Assembly (NCBI RefSeq): GCF_024345995.1
Contig: NZ_JAGQCE010000002.1
Coordinates: 310,001 to 374,000 of the forward strand
Source of the DNA: Synechococcus sp. Cruz-7E5
GTDB taxonomy: Bacteria; Cyanobacteriota; Cyanobacteriia; PCC-6307; Cyanobiaceae
Direction of reading: 5' to 3'
DNA length: 64,000 bases
Part shown: positions 34,791-44,519 of the stretch, piece by piece
Numbering within the stretch: the first letter of the stretch is position 1
Layout of the letters: the number at the start of each line of letters is the position of its first letter
Made by a program: the position numbers and the translations under genes
The notes under the pieces: model-generated
Database searches by the model: none
Seen by the model: only the letters and a program-made list of their open reading frames with translations
What the model was told of the DNA's origin: nothing

Positions 34791-35019
34791 TACGGATCTT
34801 GCTGGACACCCATGCCTTCCTCTTGGCAATAGCGGACGACGCACGGTTTGGTCCGATCAGCCGAGAGCTGATCGATTTCTGCCTGTAGGGCCTGCCGCCA
34901 CCCCACCACCGCGATCCTTTCGACCGCCTGCTCATCGCCCAGGCGATCAGCGAGGACCACACCCTCCTCAGCGCCGATGCAGTCTTCAGCTCCTACGCAG
35001 CTCAGTTTCAACCCAGCCT
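34787..35019 (+). pseudogene. Truncated PIN-domain (VapC-type) toxin remnant
   Basis: The frame reads LIRILLDTHAFLLAIADDARFG (canonical VapC N-terminus, with the first catalytic Asp), then DFCL and an in-frame TAG at 34886-34888. The same frame then continues with PPPHHRDPFDRLLIAQAISEDHTLLSADAVF, the canonical VapC C-terminus. The ~60 residues normally between them are absent. The end runs into the 3' end of fmt on the other strand without its own stop. The toxin is therefore inactivated by an internal deletion. The first codon of the frame is CTG or ATA. Confidence 0.75.
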
Positions 35020-36063
35020 CTCCCCTACAGATGCACTCAGCTGTTGGAGAAACGCCTGCCCCTCGCTGGCCCCCTTCCCCTCAAGCTGGGCCCCGCGGAT
35101 CAGCAGCGGGCAACCGGCCGTGGCCACCACCACGCCAGTCCGTTCAACCAGCTCCAGCACCGTGCCGGGCGCAACTGCCGCGCTATCAGCTGAAGCCTCG
35201 CCACCAGAGGCAGCCTCCGCCGGCAGGCCCCAGCGCTCCGCTAATGCGGCTCCTTCGGGGCTGAGCTGATCGGCCAGTCGCCGAACCAGGGGTTCGGTGG
35301 CCAGCAGCTTGAGCCGCTTGCCTCTCCAGGTGGTGTGCGCGCCGGGATGCAGTCCCATCACCCGCCGATGGATGGCCAGGCACGGAGCGTTCCAGCTGAT
35401 CGCATAGTCGTCCTTCTGCAGTAGCCGGGCATGGGTGAAGCCCACCTGCGGCTGGGGATCCAGGCCAAGCCGCCGCCAGCGCTCCGCCTCAGGGCCAGGA
35501 CCGGCCGCGGCAATCAGGGGCATGGCCTCCACCATCAACTGAGCGGTTAGCTGGCTCAGACGCGCCCCCAGTTGCGTCGCGTTCTCGAGCAGGCCGATCG
35601 TCAGACGCCGCTCCAGCAGCACCGGTCCTGTGTCGAGGCCTTCCTCCATGGCCATGATCCCCACGCCGGTCTCAGCGTCGCCTTCGATCAGGCACCACTG
35701 AATCGGGGCGGCGCCGCGCCAGCGGGGCAGCAGCGAACCATGCCCGTTCCAGCAGCCCAGCGGCGGCACGGCCAGCACTTCGGGGGGCAGCAGTTGTCCG
35801 AAGGCCACCACCACTGAGGCCTCTGCCCCCAGGGCCGCCAGCTTGGCCTGCAGCTCGGGTTCACGCCGGATCCTGCTGGGGGTGAACACCGGCACCCCCA
35901 GCTCCAGGGCCCGGGCCTTCACCGCCGAGGGCATCAGGGCCGCGCCGCGCCCCCGGCGGCGATCGGGCTGGCTCACCACCCCCACCAGCTCATTGCCCGC
36001 CGCCACCAGCGCCTCAAGGCTTGGCACCGCGTAGGCCGGGGTGCCCCAGAACAGGATCTTCAT
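35008..36063 (-). CDS. fmt: Methionyl-tRNA formyltransferase
   Basis: Formylates initiator Met-tRNA with 10-formyl-THF. 351 residues, slightly longer than E. coli Fmt (315). The N-terminus KILFWGTPAYAVPSLEAL and the catalytic-site block GSLLPRWRGAAPIQ, followed by GIMAMEEGLDTGPVL, are all family-typical. The expected Asn-x-His precedes the SLLPRWRG loop (WNGHGS). A low-complexity stretch near residue 285 (EAASGGEASADSAAVAP) accounts for the extra length. Its 3' end overlaps the antisense PIN remnant. Confidence 0.95.
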   Translation of the reverse strand: MKILFWGTPAYAVPSLEALVAAGNELVGVVSQPDRRRGRGAALMPSAVKARALELGVPVFTPSRIRREPELQAKLAALGAEASVVVAFGQLLPPEVLAVPPLGCWNGHGSLLPRWRGAAPIQWCLIEGDAETGVGIMAMEEGLDTGPVLLERRLTIGLLENATQLGARLSQLTAQLMVEAMPLIAAAGPGPEAERWRRLGLDPQPQVGFTHARLLQKDDYAISWNAPCLAIHRRVMGLHPGAHTTWRGKRLKLLATEPLVRRLADQLSPEGAALAERWGLPAEAASGGEASADSAAVAPGTVLELVERTGVVVATAGCPLLIRGAQLEGKGASEGQAFLQQLSASVGERLG

Positions 36064-36087
36064 CCCCTGATCCTCAGGCCTCAGCCC

Positions 36088-37479
36088 TCAGGCGTCGCCG
36101 GTGATCGAGAGTTCGTCCACCCACACCAGTGGGCAGATCCCATCGGGGGTGACCTTGGCTTGCCCCTCGAAGCCCACCAGGCCCTTGAGCACGGCGCGAA
36201 TGTCGCCTGCCACGGTGGCTGCTTCGATCGAGCGGGCTTCACCACCCTGGATCAACCAGCCATCGAAGGGAAGGGAGAACGATCCCTGACTGGCCTTGAC
36301 GCCGGCGTGCAGGGCCGAGAGGGAATCAATCCAGACGATGCCGTCCTGGCTGAAGCGATCGAGGTTGGCCGCTCCCGCCAGCTCGCCTGTGCTGCCCGCC
36401 GGGCCGATCTCGAACCAGTGCGGTCCCACCGACACCTTGGCACCCAGGCCGGCATGGCCGGTGGGGGGCACACCGAAGGCGCGGGCGGTGGCTTCCGAAT
36501 GCAGGAAGTGCCGCAGGATGCCGCCCTCCACCAGAGGCAGCCGTGCCACGGGTGTGCCCTCACCATCGAAGCTTGTGGCGCCGATGTTGCCGGGGTGCAG
36601 ACCGTTGTCGTGGATGGAGAGGAAGGGCACTGCCAGCTGGCTGCCGAGGGAGTCGCGCTGGCTGAGGCTGACGCCATCGAGCACGGCGCGGGCATTGAAC
36701 AGACCGCTGAAGGCGCCGACCAGATCGAGGAAGGCCTCTGGGCTGAACACGCAGGTGTAGCGGCCGGTGGCGATCGGGGCGTAATCGAGATGCTGGATCG
36801 TGCGTTCCGCCGCCTCTTCGATGCAGCCGGCCACGTCCAGCTGCTCGGCGCCGTAGGCCAGCCTGACGGCGCCACTGCTGCGGGGTTTGCGGCCGTCTTC
36901 CTCGGCGCGGGCGTAAAGGTAGAGGCTGGCCGTGCTCAGCTGCTGCTCGCGACAGGCCCCCTCGCTGTTGAGGTAGATCCGCTGGCTGCTGCGCTGGGCC
37001 AGACCGTTATACGGAACGGTGCTGATGGCGGGATGGCGGCCCAGCAGATCTGCTTCGGCTTGCTTGAGGGTGTCCAGCAGCTCCAGGATGCCCCTGGGTT
37101 CACTGATGGGCTGCTCCAGCTGGGCCAGGGGAGCCGTGGCCAGGGGCGAAAAACCGGGGCTGTCGTCGGGATTGCCATAGGTGCTTGCCTCACTGGCACC
37201 TGCCAGGGCGCGGGCCAGGCCAGCGGGGGAGAGATCGGAGGTGCTGGTGATGCCCACCAGACCGTCGCTGTTCCAGGCCCTGACGGTGATCGAGCTGCGC
37301 TGGGCTCCCTTGAGCTGCTTGGCTTCACCCCGGTCCACCTGCACGGAGGTGTCGGTGCTGCAGGCCGCGCCCAGGTCCCAGCGGCTCACTCCCAGTTCCT
37401 TGGCCAGGGATTGCAACTGTCCGGCCAGATCACTGGCATGAAGGGCGCTGGGGCGGGCGGTGATGATGTTGGCTCCCAT
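36088..37479 (-). CDS. TldD/PmbA-family protein, PmbA-like partner
   Basis: 463 residues from ATG 37479; the longer open frame upstream lies inside tldD. No zinc-binding HEXXH, as in PmbA/TldE, which pairs with the catalytic TldD. Conserved blocks include VDRGEAKQL, NSDGLVGITSTSDL, VFSPEAFLDLVGAF and EGTPVARLPLVEGG. In bacteria the heterodimer degrades unfolded peptides and processes some modified peptides. Starts 2 bases after the tldD stop. Confidence 0.88.
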   Translation of the reverse strand: MGANIITARPSALHASDLAGQLQSLAKELGVSRWDLGAACSTDTSVQVDRGEAKQLKGAQRSSITVRAWNSDGLVGITSTSDLSPAGLARALAGASEASTYGNPDDSPGFSPLATAPLAQLEQPISEPRGILELLDTLKQAEADLLGRHPAISTVPYNGLAQRSSQRIYLNSEGACREQQLSTASLYLYARAEEDGRKPRSSGAVRLAYGAEQLDVAGCIEEAAERTIQHLDYAPIATGRYTCVFSPEAFLDLVGAFSGLFNARAVLDGVSLSQRDSLGSQLAVPFLSIHDNGLHPGNIGATSFDGEGTPVARLPLVEGGILRHFLHSEATARAFGVPPTGHAGLGAKVSVGPHWFEIGPAGSTGELAGAANLDRFSQDGIVWIDSLSALHAGVKASQGSFSLPFDGWLIQGGEARSIEAATVAGDIRAVLKGLVGFEGQAKVTPDGICPLVWVDELSITGDA

Positions 37480-37481
37480 GA

Positions 37482-38915
37482 TCAGCGGCCCCCCACGGTG
37501 ATGGTGTCCACCTTGATGTGGGGCTGGCCGACGGTCACGAAGATGCTGCCGCTTACCGAACCGCAGAAGCCCGCGGCCAGCTCCAGATCGTTGGCGCACA
37601 TCGAGATGCGAGGCATCACCTCCTTGGCCTCGCCGATCAGGGTGGCCCCCTTCACCGGTTTGGTGAGCTGGCCGTCTTCGATCAGGTAGCCCTCTTCCAC
37701 GGCGAAGTTGAACTGGCCGGTGGGCCCCACGCTGCCTCCCCCCATCGACTTGCAGTAGAGCCCACGGTCCACCGAGCCGATCAGCTGCTCGGGGGTATGG
37801 GGGCCGGCGGCGATGAAGGTGTTGCGCATACGGCTGGCGGCGGCGAAGTTATGGCTCTGGCGCCGCCCGCTGCCGGTGCGGGCATGGCCGGTGCGCAGCT
37901 CGCCGGCGCGGTCGGAGATGAACCGCTGCAGCACGCCGTTCTCGATCAGCACCGTGCGCTGGGGCTCCATGCCCTCGTCGTCCATCGAGAGGCTGCCGAA
38001 GGCCCCGTCACTCAGGCCTTCATCCACGGCGGTGACCGCCTCATGGGCGATGGTGTCGCCCACCTTGTCGGCGAAGGGGGTGGTGCCCCGCTCCACCTGG
38101 GTGGTTTCCAGCAGGTGGCCGCAGGCTTCGTGGAAGATCACCCCACCGAAGCGGTTGGCGAGTACCACGGGGTAGTTGCCGGCCTCCACGTAGTCGGCGT
38201 AGAGCATCGAGCGGGCGCTGCTGCAGAGATCGATCGCCGAGGCTTCCGCATCCCACTGGCGCAGATCGTCCGGACGGCCGGAGCTGCCGTAGCGGCGACC
38301 CAGGCTGGCGCGATGATCGCCATCGGCCGCCAGAGCGTTGATCCCCACCGACTGGTGCAGCCGGATGTCACGGGCGAAGGTGCCGTCGCTGGCGGCCACC
38401 AGCACCTCCTGCCAGTCGCGGGCATAGCTGCCGCGGCGGGCCTGGAGATGATCTCCGTGGCGATTGAGCAGGGCCGTGGCCTCCAGCAGCCGTGCCGTGG
38501 ATTCATCCAGGCCTGGGCAGTTGCGTAACCAGTTCTCCTTGCTTGCCCCGTGGTCGCGCAGGGCGGCCAGGCCGGCGAAGCCATGGGCGCCGAAGTTGGC
38601 GCGAGTGAGGCCGAGCATGCCCAGGGCTTGATCCAGGGCTTGCAGCAGGCCGGCCTCACTCAGGTCGTTGGTGGAGACGAAGCCGTCTTTGTCGCCCAGG
38701 AAAACCCGCAGGCCAACACCGCGACCGAAAGCCGGACTGACGTTGGTGATCCGCTCCTGCTCAGCCAGCAGCCCGATGTGGTCGGTGCTCTCGATGAACA
38801 CCTCCACCAGACTGGCTCCGGCGGCCGCCCCTGCGGCCAGCACTGTTTCAAGCCGGTCACGCCAGCGTTGATCGAGGCTGTCGCCTGTCAGGGACGTGGT
38901 TGGAGTGGCGAGCAA
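37482..38915 (-). CDS. tldD: Metallopeptidase TldD
   Basis: 477 residues from TTG 38915 (no better start seen nearby). The zinc motif HEACGH (in [15 protein letters not shown]) is a variant of HEXXH characteristic of TldD, followed by [11 protein letters not shown] and SLSMDDEG. C-terminal block [16 protein letters not shown] is also family-typical. Forms the heterodimer with the downstream PmbA-like protein. Confidence 0.92.
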   Translation of the reverse strand: MLATPTTSLTGDSLDQRWRDRLETVLAAGAAAGASLVEVFIESTDHIGLLAEQERITNVSPAFGRGVGLRVFLGDKDGFVSTNDLSEAGLLQALDQALGMLGLTRANFGAHGFAGLAALRDHGASKENWLRNCPGLDESTARLLEATALLNRHGDHLQARRGSYARDWQEVLVAASDGTFARDIRLHQSVGINALAADGDHRASLGRRYGSSGRPDDLRQWDAEASAIDLCSSARSMLYADYVEAGNYPVVLANRFGGVIFHEACGHLLETTQVERGTTPFADKVGDTIAHEAVTAVDEGLSDGAFGSLSMDDEGMEPQRTVLIENGVLQRFISDRAGELRTGHARTGSGRRQSHNFAAASRMRNTFIAAGPHTPEQLIGSVDRGLYCKSMGGGSVGPTGQFNFAVEEGYLIEDGQLTKPVKGATLIGEAKEVMPRISMCANDLELAAGFCGSVSGSIFVTVGQPHIKVDTITVGGR

Positions 38916-38956
38916 GACGGGTTAAGTGAGGGGTGCCAGGCTAGCCAGGCAGAGCC

Positions 38957-40048
38957 TCAACGCACGGCGGGTTGGAACTGCTCGCTGCGGATCGGTGCCA
39001 TCAGGAACAGCTTGGCCATCTCCAGCCCATTGGCCATCCAGTAGGGGAGCTTGCGCAGGGCCCTGATCGGTGCCGGGCCGCCGCTCGCATCGGCATCACT
39101 GAGGGCGGCGTTGTTGGTGACGATCCGCTCGAGGCGCGTATAGAACTTGGGATGCTCCACGTTGAGCACCACAGGAAACACGCGCGCCGATGTTTCGTTG
39201 GTCTTGGCGATCACCATCTTGTCGTACTCGCGTGCATCCAGGCCGAGTGCCTCGTAGAACTCCTTGCGGGCCACATCGCGCACATACATGGTGGCGAACA
39301 CTGCCAGCAGGAAGAAGCGGCACCACAGCCTGGCCTGCAGTCCACGGACGGTGTCTGGCTGGGCCTTCATCAGGGCATCGAAGAAGTCGCCGTGGCGGTT
39401 CTCGTCCTGGCACCAGTTCTCGAAGAAGTTGAAGATCGGGAAGATCTTGCTCTCCGGATGCTTCTGCAGGTGGCGATAGATGGCGATGTAGCGCCAGTAG
39501 CCAATCTTCTCCGAGAGGTAGGTGGCGTAGAAGATGAACTTGGGCTTGAAGAAGGTGTATGACTTGTTGGCTGTGAGGAAGCCGAGATCCAACTGCAGGC
39601 CGAAATCACCCATCGCCTTGTTCAGGAAGCCGGCATGGCGGGCTTCATCGCGGGCCATGTGGGCAAAGCACTCAGCCAGCAGCGGATTCTTTTCCTTGAT
39701 CCGGCGGCTCAGCTCCTTGTAGAGGAGGAATCCAGAGAACTCGGAGGTGCAGCTCTGCTCGAGGAACTCAACGAACACCTTGCGGGTGTCGGGATCCAGC
39801 TTGTCGGCGGCGCCCTCGAACTCCTCGTTGCGCACGAAGTGGTGGCGGTTGTAGTCCTTGCGGAACTCCTCGCAGATCGCTTCAAGCTCCTGCTCGTTGG
39901 GCCGCAGATCCATGGCGGCCATCGCCTCGAAATCCGTGGTGTAGAAGCGCGGGGTGAGGATCGTGTCCTTCACCGGCTCCTTGAAGGCCTTGGCCTCGGC
40001 GGCATTGGTGCCACGGGTGGCGGTGGGCGCAGCGACGGGGGGCACCAT
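38957..40048 (-). CDS. acsF: Aerobic Mg-protoporphyrin IX monomethyl ester cyclase AcsF
   Basis: Di-iron oxygenase that forms the fifth ring of chlorophyll in the oxygen-dependent route. 363 residues. Iron-ligand motifs: the Glu of [19 protein letters not shown], and DENRHGDFF, giving the EX(n)DEXRH repeats. [23 protein letters not shown] is a typical N-terminal block. It works with Ycf54, also in the window at 12707-13045. Gap to DUF2996 upstream gene is 106 bases. Confidence 0.95.
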   Translation of the reverse strand: MVPPVAAPTATRGTNAAEAKAFKEPVKDTILTPRFYTTDFEAMAAMDLRPNEQELEAICEEFRKDYNRHHFVRNEEFEGAADKLDPDTRKVFVEFLEQSCTSEFSGFLLYKELSRRIKEKNPLLAECFAHMARDEARHAGFLNKAMGDFGLQLDLGFLTANKSYTFFKPKFIFYATYLSEKIGYWRYIAIYRHLQKHPESKIFPIFNFFENWCQDENRHGDFFDALMKAQPDTVRGLQARLWCRFFLLAVFATMYVRDVARKEFYEALGLDAREYDKMVIAKTNETSARVFPVVLNVEHPKFYTRLERIVTNNAALSDADASGGPAPIRALRKLPYWMANGLEMAKLFLMAPIRSEQFQPAVR

Positions 40049-40154
40049 GCGTGCAGGACAGTGGATTGGTCAGCCCATCGTAGGTGGGCTTTCCGCGCAC
40101 CCGGCCTGGATGTAAAGCCCCCGCAGGCAGGTCGTTGCGCTTGAGGTGAGCAGT

Positions 40155-40604
40155 TCAGTTAGGGCCAAGCCACTTCTGGCTGTTGAGCCTGGAGACCACA
40201 CGCGAGACCAGCAGGGCCAGGGTCGTCTTCTTCTCGTCGATCAGGAACGACTCCAGCAGGCTGGGATCGCTGCCCGTCTCCGCCAGGGCGAAGGTCTTGG
40301 CTGAGCTGATGCCGGCCTCGGTGAAACAGAGCCAGAAACGCCGGCCACCAGGGAAGGTTCCCAGCACCATCCAGCAGGGGCTGCCCACCACCGGCATCGG
40401 CCCCTGCTCAAAGCTCAGCTGGGGGGCGTCTCCGCCGAAAGCATTGATCTCCTTGATCAGGGCCGGAAGGAACAGCTGGGGGATGAATTCGCCGAACGGC
40501 TTGTCTTCTGGAGCCGGTGGCTTGACCTTGACGGCCGCCGGGGCTGGATTGCTGGCGGCGTCGGCCTTGGTGGGATTCGGTTCGGGGCTGGCGGAATCGC
40601 TCAC
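40155..40604 (-). CDS. DUF2996 family protein
   Basis: 149 residues. A Pro/Ala-rich N-terminus of ~35 residues precedes a conserved domain with EDKPFGEFIPQLFLPAL, FWLCFTEAGISSAKTFAL, LESFLIDEKKTTLALLVSRVVSRLNSQKWLG, the DUF2996 signature known from cyanobacteria and plastid-bearing organisms. No signal peptide. Function unknown to me. Confidence 0.8.
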   Translation of the reverse strand: MSDSASPEPNPTKADAASNPAPAAVKVKPPAPEDKPFGEFIPQLFLPALIKEINAFGGDAPQLSFEQGPMPVVGSPCWMVLGTFPGGRRFWLCFTEAGISSAKTFALAETGSDPSLLESFLIDEKKTTLALLVSRVVSRLNSQKWLGPN

Positions 40605-40680
40605 GGGCTGGAGCCTCAGCTCGAAACACTGCAGACGACTTTAGGCATCTCCTGTTGCGGATCTGTCCAGTTACCCAGCT

Positions 40681-41202
40681 TCACCAGTCGTCGCTTGAAG
40701 GTGTGTCCCAGCCCTCGGCGTCGCCGTTGCCGGGGCTGGGCGTTGCGGCCGCTGCTGCTGGTCCAGCCGCTGCGGCCGGTGCAGCTTCACCACTGCCGGT
40801 GCGCAGGATCCTGAAGGGCACCGAGAGGGTGGGAGGTGGGTCCTGGGGCGCGCGCTCGGGGCCCGCGTACCAAGCGGGGGCTTCCTGCCGCGCAGGCCTG
40901 GCCCGTGGCTCAGGCATTCCCTCCCAGGGTTCCGGTTCACGCCGGTCGCCGGCGCCGAAACTCTCAACTGATCGACGCCTCAGCAGCTGATCCCCCGGTT
41001 GCTGCAGGGCCAGGGCCGTGAGTCCGGCGCTCACGGCGGCTCCGCCGCTGGCGGCCAGAGCCATCCAGACCCCGATCGGCAGGGCCGGGGAGGTCCAGAT
41101 CAACAGCCGCAGGCGGTTTGCGGGGGTGGGGTTCAGGGCCGCCACCAGCAGAACGACCAGCAGCGGGGCCAGCAGAGGCAGGAGCAGGAGGCGTTGCAGC
41201 AC
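40681..41202 (-). CDS. Membrane protein with Pro-rich tail, hypothetical
   Basis: 173 residues from GTG 41202. Two hydrophobic helices at residues 4-22 and ~34-66, then a long hydrophilic Pro/Ala/Gly-rich tail rich in RPARQEAPAW-type sequence. 38 bases downstream of ubiX on the same strand. No family recognised. Confidence 0.6.
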   Translation of the reverse strand: MLQRLLLLPLLAPLLVVLLVAALNPTPANRLRLLIWTSPALPIGVWMALAASGGAAVSAGLTALALQQPGDQLLRRRSVESFGAGDRREPEPWEGMPEPRARPARQEAPAWYAGPERAPQDPPPTLSVPFRILRTGSGEAAPAAAAGPAAAAATPSPGNGDAEGWDTPSSDDW

Positions 41203-41240
41203 GGCGGGGATCAGTCCGGGAATCAGACCGGCGGGCGGGC

Positions 41241-41864
41241 TCAGAGGCTGGCCGCGGCGGCCACCGGGCCATCCCAGCGGCGCAGGGAGCCGAGGTCGTA
41301 GCCCAGGCCATCGAACACCCGGATCACCAGAAAGTCGACCATCTCCTCCAGGGTGGTGGGGCGGTGATACCAGGCGGGAATCGGTGGAGCGATGCGTGCA
41401 CCCGCCTCCGCCAGGGCCGTGAGGTTGCGCAGGTGAACCAGGCTCCAGGGCATTTCCCGGGGGGAGATCACCAGGGGCCGTCCCTCCTTGAGGTGTACAT
41501 CGGCCACCCGCTCCACCAGATCGAGGGCCACGCCGCTGGCGATCCGCCCCACCGTTCCCATGCTCGCCGGCAGGATCACCATGCCGCGGGTGCGAAAGCT
41601 GCCACTGGCGATCGCCGCCGCCTGATCGTTCCAGCGGTGACAGCGCAGCTGGCCTGTTGCCACGCCAGTGCGATCCCGCCAGAAGCGGGCCTGGAGGTCG
41701 GGTTCGGCTGGAATGCGAACCCCCTGCTCTGCCAGCCAGACCCCCAAGGCACCGCGACTGGCCACCAGCTCAACCGTTTCACCGGCCTCCAGCAGCAACT
41801 GCAGACCCCGCTCCGCCAGCGGCATGGCGGAGGCACCCGTTACCGCCAGTACCACCGGATCCAT
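41241..41864 (-). CDS. ubiX: Flavin prenyltransferase UbiX
   Basis: 207 residues. Attaches dimethylallyl phosphate to FMN to make prenyl-FMN for UbiD-type decarboxylases. FMN-binding N-terminus VVLAVTGASAMPLAERGL, then MVILPASMGTVGRIASG and the REMPWSLVHLRNL block that is diagnostic of UbiX. Start is 3 bases after the stop of the RNase II/R-like gene. Confidence 0.93.
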   Translation of the reverse strand: MDPVVLAVTGASAMPLAERGLQLLLEAGETVELVASRGALGVWLAEQGVRIPAEPDLQARFWRDRTGVATGQLRCHRWNDQAAAIASGSFRTRGMVILPASMGTVGRIASGVALDLVERVADVHLKEGRPLVISPREMPWSLVHLRNLTALAEAGARIAPPIPAWYHRPTTLEEMVDFLVIRVFDGLGYDLGSLRRWDGPVAAAASL

Positions 41865-41867
41865 CGC

Positions 41868-44123
41868 TCAGGCCTCCCCCTCGCCGCTCTCCTCGTCGAG
41901 CTCAGGCAGGAGCACCACCAGATCGATCTGATGGCGCAGCGCATCGACGTTCTGGATCTGCACGTCCACCTGATCGCCAAGCATGTAAGTGCGGCGGTTC
42001 TTGCGGCCCACCAGGCGGTTCTGGCGCGAGCGGTATTCGTACCAGTCGTCCTTGAGTGAACTCACGTGCACCAGCCCCTCCACCTGGGAGGGGGGAATCT
42101 CCACGAAGAACCCGTAGCTCTGTACGCCGCTGATCACACCGGTGAGGGTCTGACCCACCAGGGGTTCTGCCGCCCGGGCCTGGGCCATGGCCAGCAGGTC
42201 GGACTCCACCTCGGCGACAAAACGGACCCGGCCGTTCAGCCGCTGCAGCATCGAATCACTGCGCCCCTGCTGCAGCTCGGAGAGCTGGGTGGGGGTGAGC
42301 AGGGGCCAGTCGATGGCACCGTGGCAGCTGGCGCTAGCCAGGTCGACCCGGGTCTTGTGTCGAACGCTGGGCCGGTCCTTGCCCTCTGTGAGCAGCAGCA
42401 CCAGCAGCTGCTGATTCCAGAGATCGGCGTAGTGCAGCGAGGGCAGGCACCAGGGTGCGTAAGCCGTCGGTTCGCCAGCCAGCACGTGGACCTCGGCGCT
42501 GGCGCTCAGCTGGATCGGGGAGGTCACCTCACTGAGCTGGCGCTGCAGCACGCGGCTGCGATCGGTGGCAGCGAACGTGGCTGCCAGCTCACTCGGGGCG
42601 GGGGCATTGCCGTCGTCGCTGAGCTCGACTGGGATGTCGAGGCCCAGGGCCGCCTTGGCCACCTCGTTGATCTCGGTGCCATCGGCCGGCGGGTTGACCG
42701 CAAACAGGGCCGGCAGCCCCAGGGCAAAGAGATGGGCGCCGAGAGCGCGATTCGCCAGGATCACCAGCTCCCGCAGCAAGGCGGTGGGCTGGTGGTCGGG
42801 CAGCTGCACCATCCAGCCCTGGCGACGTTCCTCAGGAGCGGGGATGCTGAGGTCGCCTAGGGAGTCGAGGCTGGGCCGCGGCAGATCCAGTTCAAGGGAG
42901 CCGCGCTCCAGTCGCTGCTGGCGCAGCAGGGCCGCGACTTCCAGCAGCCGCTCAAGCTGGGGCAGCTGATCCTTGAGGGGCTTGAGCGCCGCCGGCACGG
43001 TTCGGGACTTGGGCTTGCGCTCCGCCAGGGCCTGCAGGGCGCTCCCATCGACAACGGCGTCAACCTGGATGCGAGTGAGCGCAAATCGATAGTCGCTCAG
43101 CTCACCTTGTTCGTTGCAGCGCAGCCCCACCGAGACAGCGGCCTGAGCTTCACCGGGTTTGAACGCAGCGGCCTTGCTCAAGGCCGGGCTGAGCAGGGGC
43201 AGCCAGCGGCGGCCCAGGCAGATCGACTCCCCCTGCTCCCGTAGCCAGAGGTCGAGGCTGCCGCCGGTGGTGAAGCGTTCCGCCAGTGCCGGCACGTGAA
43301 TCCACAGGCGCAAGCCCTCATCGCCGTCCTCCAGGGAGATGGCGGGCAGGATCGGGGCGTCGGCGCCGCTCCAGCAATTGATCACGAGGGTCGGCAGAGC
43401 CGTCAGGTCGGTGCGCTCCTTCTCACTGGGGGCCTTGAGGCTGGAGCGCGGCGCTGCCGGCCGCTGGCGCAGACCATGCTTGGTGAGCAGCAGATCCAGG
43501 TCGGCTTCCTCGCCGCCGTTGATGGGCAGGCGCCGCTCCACGTGGCCCAGGGGCGGGAACTGCGCCACTGGATAGCGGTCGAGCAGCACTTCCACCACCG
43601 ACTGCTTCTCGGGGTCGAGGTAGCTGGCGTCGGAGCTTGGCAGCTCCACCGAGGTCAGCAGACGGTCGTCCAGGGGCACGGCCAGGAGCCGTTCGTCCTG
43701 CTGCTCCACCTGGGCCAGGAGGTGGGTGGTGGCCCGCTCCAGGATGCATTGAACGCCACCCTCCGGGGAGCGGCGGCGGCCACCCTCCCGGGTGATGCGC
43801 ACCAGCACCCGATCGCCGTTCCAGGCGTGGTTGAGCTGGTGATCGCGGATGTAGATGTCCTCACCACCGTCTTCGCGCAGGGCGAAACAGAAACCCTTGC
43901 TGGAGCAGCGCAGGCGAGCTTCGATCAGGGTGTCGTCCTGCCGCCGCTGGATGCCGTCCTCTGTTTCCACCAGCACCCCCAGCCGGCTCAGGCCCTCCAG
44001 GGCGATGCGCAGCTGCGACTTGTCCGGCTTGAGGCTCAGGCCCAGCGCTTTCTCGAGCTTGGCCACCGGCAGGGCATCGGCGGCAGGGAGCTGGTCGAGC
44101 AGATGGGCGACCGTGAACTTCAT
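41868..44123 (-). CDS. RNase II/R-family protein lacking catalytic residues
   Basis: 751 residues from ATG 44123. Cold-shock-like domain around 68-112 (FCFALREDGGEDIYIRDHQL, DRVLVRI), RNB-like domain ~240-640, S1 domain ~655-740 (GVISGVQSYGFFVEIP, VEGLVHVSSL). Where active RNB enzymes have the Asp cluster (IDGEDARDFDDA-type), this protein reads VINCWSGADAPILPA (~247-261), and the catalytic Arg block TSPIRRYADL reads CLPSLHYADL (559-568). Flanking conservation (LRLWIHVPALAERFTTGGSLD, ICLGRRWLPLLSPALSKAAAF) is good, so this is not decay but a probable RNA-binding pseudoenzyme, perhaps related to the Zam protein of other cyanobacteria. Confidence 0.85.
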   Translation of the reverse strand: MKFTVAHLLDQLPAADALPVAKLEKALGLSLKPDKSQLRIALEGLSRLGVLVETEDGIQRRQDDTLIEARLRCSSKGFCFALREDGGEDIYIRDHQLNHAWNGDRVLVRITREGGRRRSPEGGVQCILERATTHLLAQVEQQDERLLAVPLDDRLLTSVELPSSDASYLDPEKQSVVEVLLDRYPVAQFPPLGHVERRLPINGGEEADLDLLLTKHGLRQRPAAPRSSLKAPSEKERTDLTALPTLVINCWSGADAPILPAISLEDGDEGLRLWIHVPALAERFTTGGSLDLWLREQGESICLGRRWLPLLSPALSKAAAFKPGEAQAAVSVGLRCNEQGELSDYRFALTRIQVDAVVDGSALQALAERKPKSRTVPAALKPLKDQLPQLERLLEVAALLRQQRLERGSLELDLPRPSLDSLGDLSIPAPEERRQGWMVQLPDHQPTALLRELVILANRALGAHLFALGLPALFAVNPPADGTEINEVAKAALGLDIPVELSDDGNAPAPSELAATFAATDRSRVLQRQLSEVTSPIQLSASAEVHVLAGEPTAYAPWCLPSLHYADLWNQQLLVLLLTEGKDRPSVRHKTRVDLASASCHGAIDWPLLTPTQLSELQQGRSDSMLQRLNGRVRFVAEVESDLLAMAQARAAEPLVGQTLTGVISGVQSYGFFVEIPPSQVEGLVHVSSLKDDWYEYRSRQNRLVGRKNRRTYMLGDQVDVQIQNVDALRHQIDLVVLLPELDEESGEGEA

Positions 44124-44218
44124 TAATGGCAACGCGGAGTTGGAGGTGAGGCGCGCGGCATGATGCCGGCAGGGGCGTGCAGCGAAGCCCCGGGGCATCG
44201 ATGTCTCCGTCGATAACT

Positions 44219-44503
44219 TTACGGAGCGTCGGTTCCTGAGCGCAGGATCAGCCTCAGGCCGATCACCAGGAAGCCCAGGGAGGCAGCCAGCTGCAGGGCA
44301 TCGGCGGGAATCACAGTGGACAGGGAGCCTCCCGCCAGGGCCCCCAGCAGGCTGGCGAGCACCAGGGCGCCAGCACTGCCCAGGAAGACGGCCAGCGTGT
44401 TGTTGGAGGTACCGCTGATCGTCACGATCGTGAGCTGGGTCTTGTCACCAAGTTCGGCCACGAACACGGTCAGGAAGGTGGAGGCAAGGAGAGGGAGCTG
44501 CAT
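44219..44503 (-). CDS. Half-size UPF0016 (Gdt1/TMEM165-like) cation transporter, copy 1
   Basis: 94 residues from ATG 44503 with three membrane helices. The UPF0016 motif E-x-G-D-K-T occurs as VFVAELGDKTQL in the first helix. Full-length family members carry two such repeats; here each repeat is a separate gene, so the two neighbouring proteins probably pair as a heterodimer. Family members export Mn2+ or Ca2+ (Mnx in Synechocystis); the substrate here is inferred. 16 bases downstream of copy 2. Confidence 0.85.
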   Translation of the reverse strand: MQLPLLASTFLTVFVAELGDKTQLTIVTISGTSNNTLAVFLGSAGALVLASLLGALAGGSLSTVIPADALQLAASLGFLVIGLRLILRSGTDAP

Positions 44504-44519
44504 GGCTTGCCGCGGGGGC

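Noticed and set aside
36160-37689. 509-codon open frame on the plus strand
   Set aside because: Antisense to the PmbA-like gene; composition is a mirror of the coding strand with no recognisable domain.
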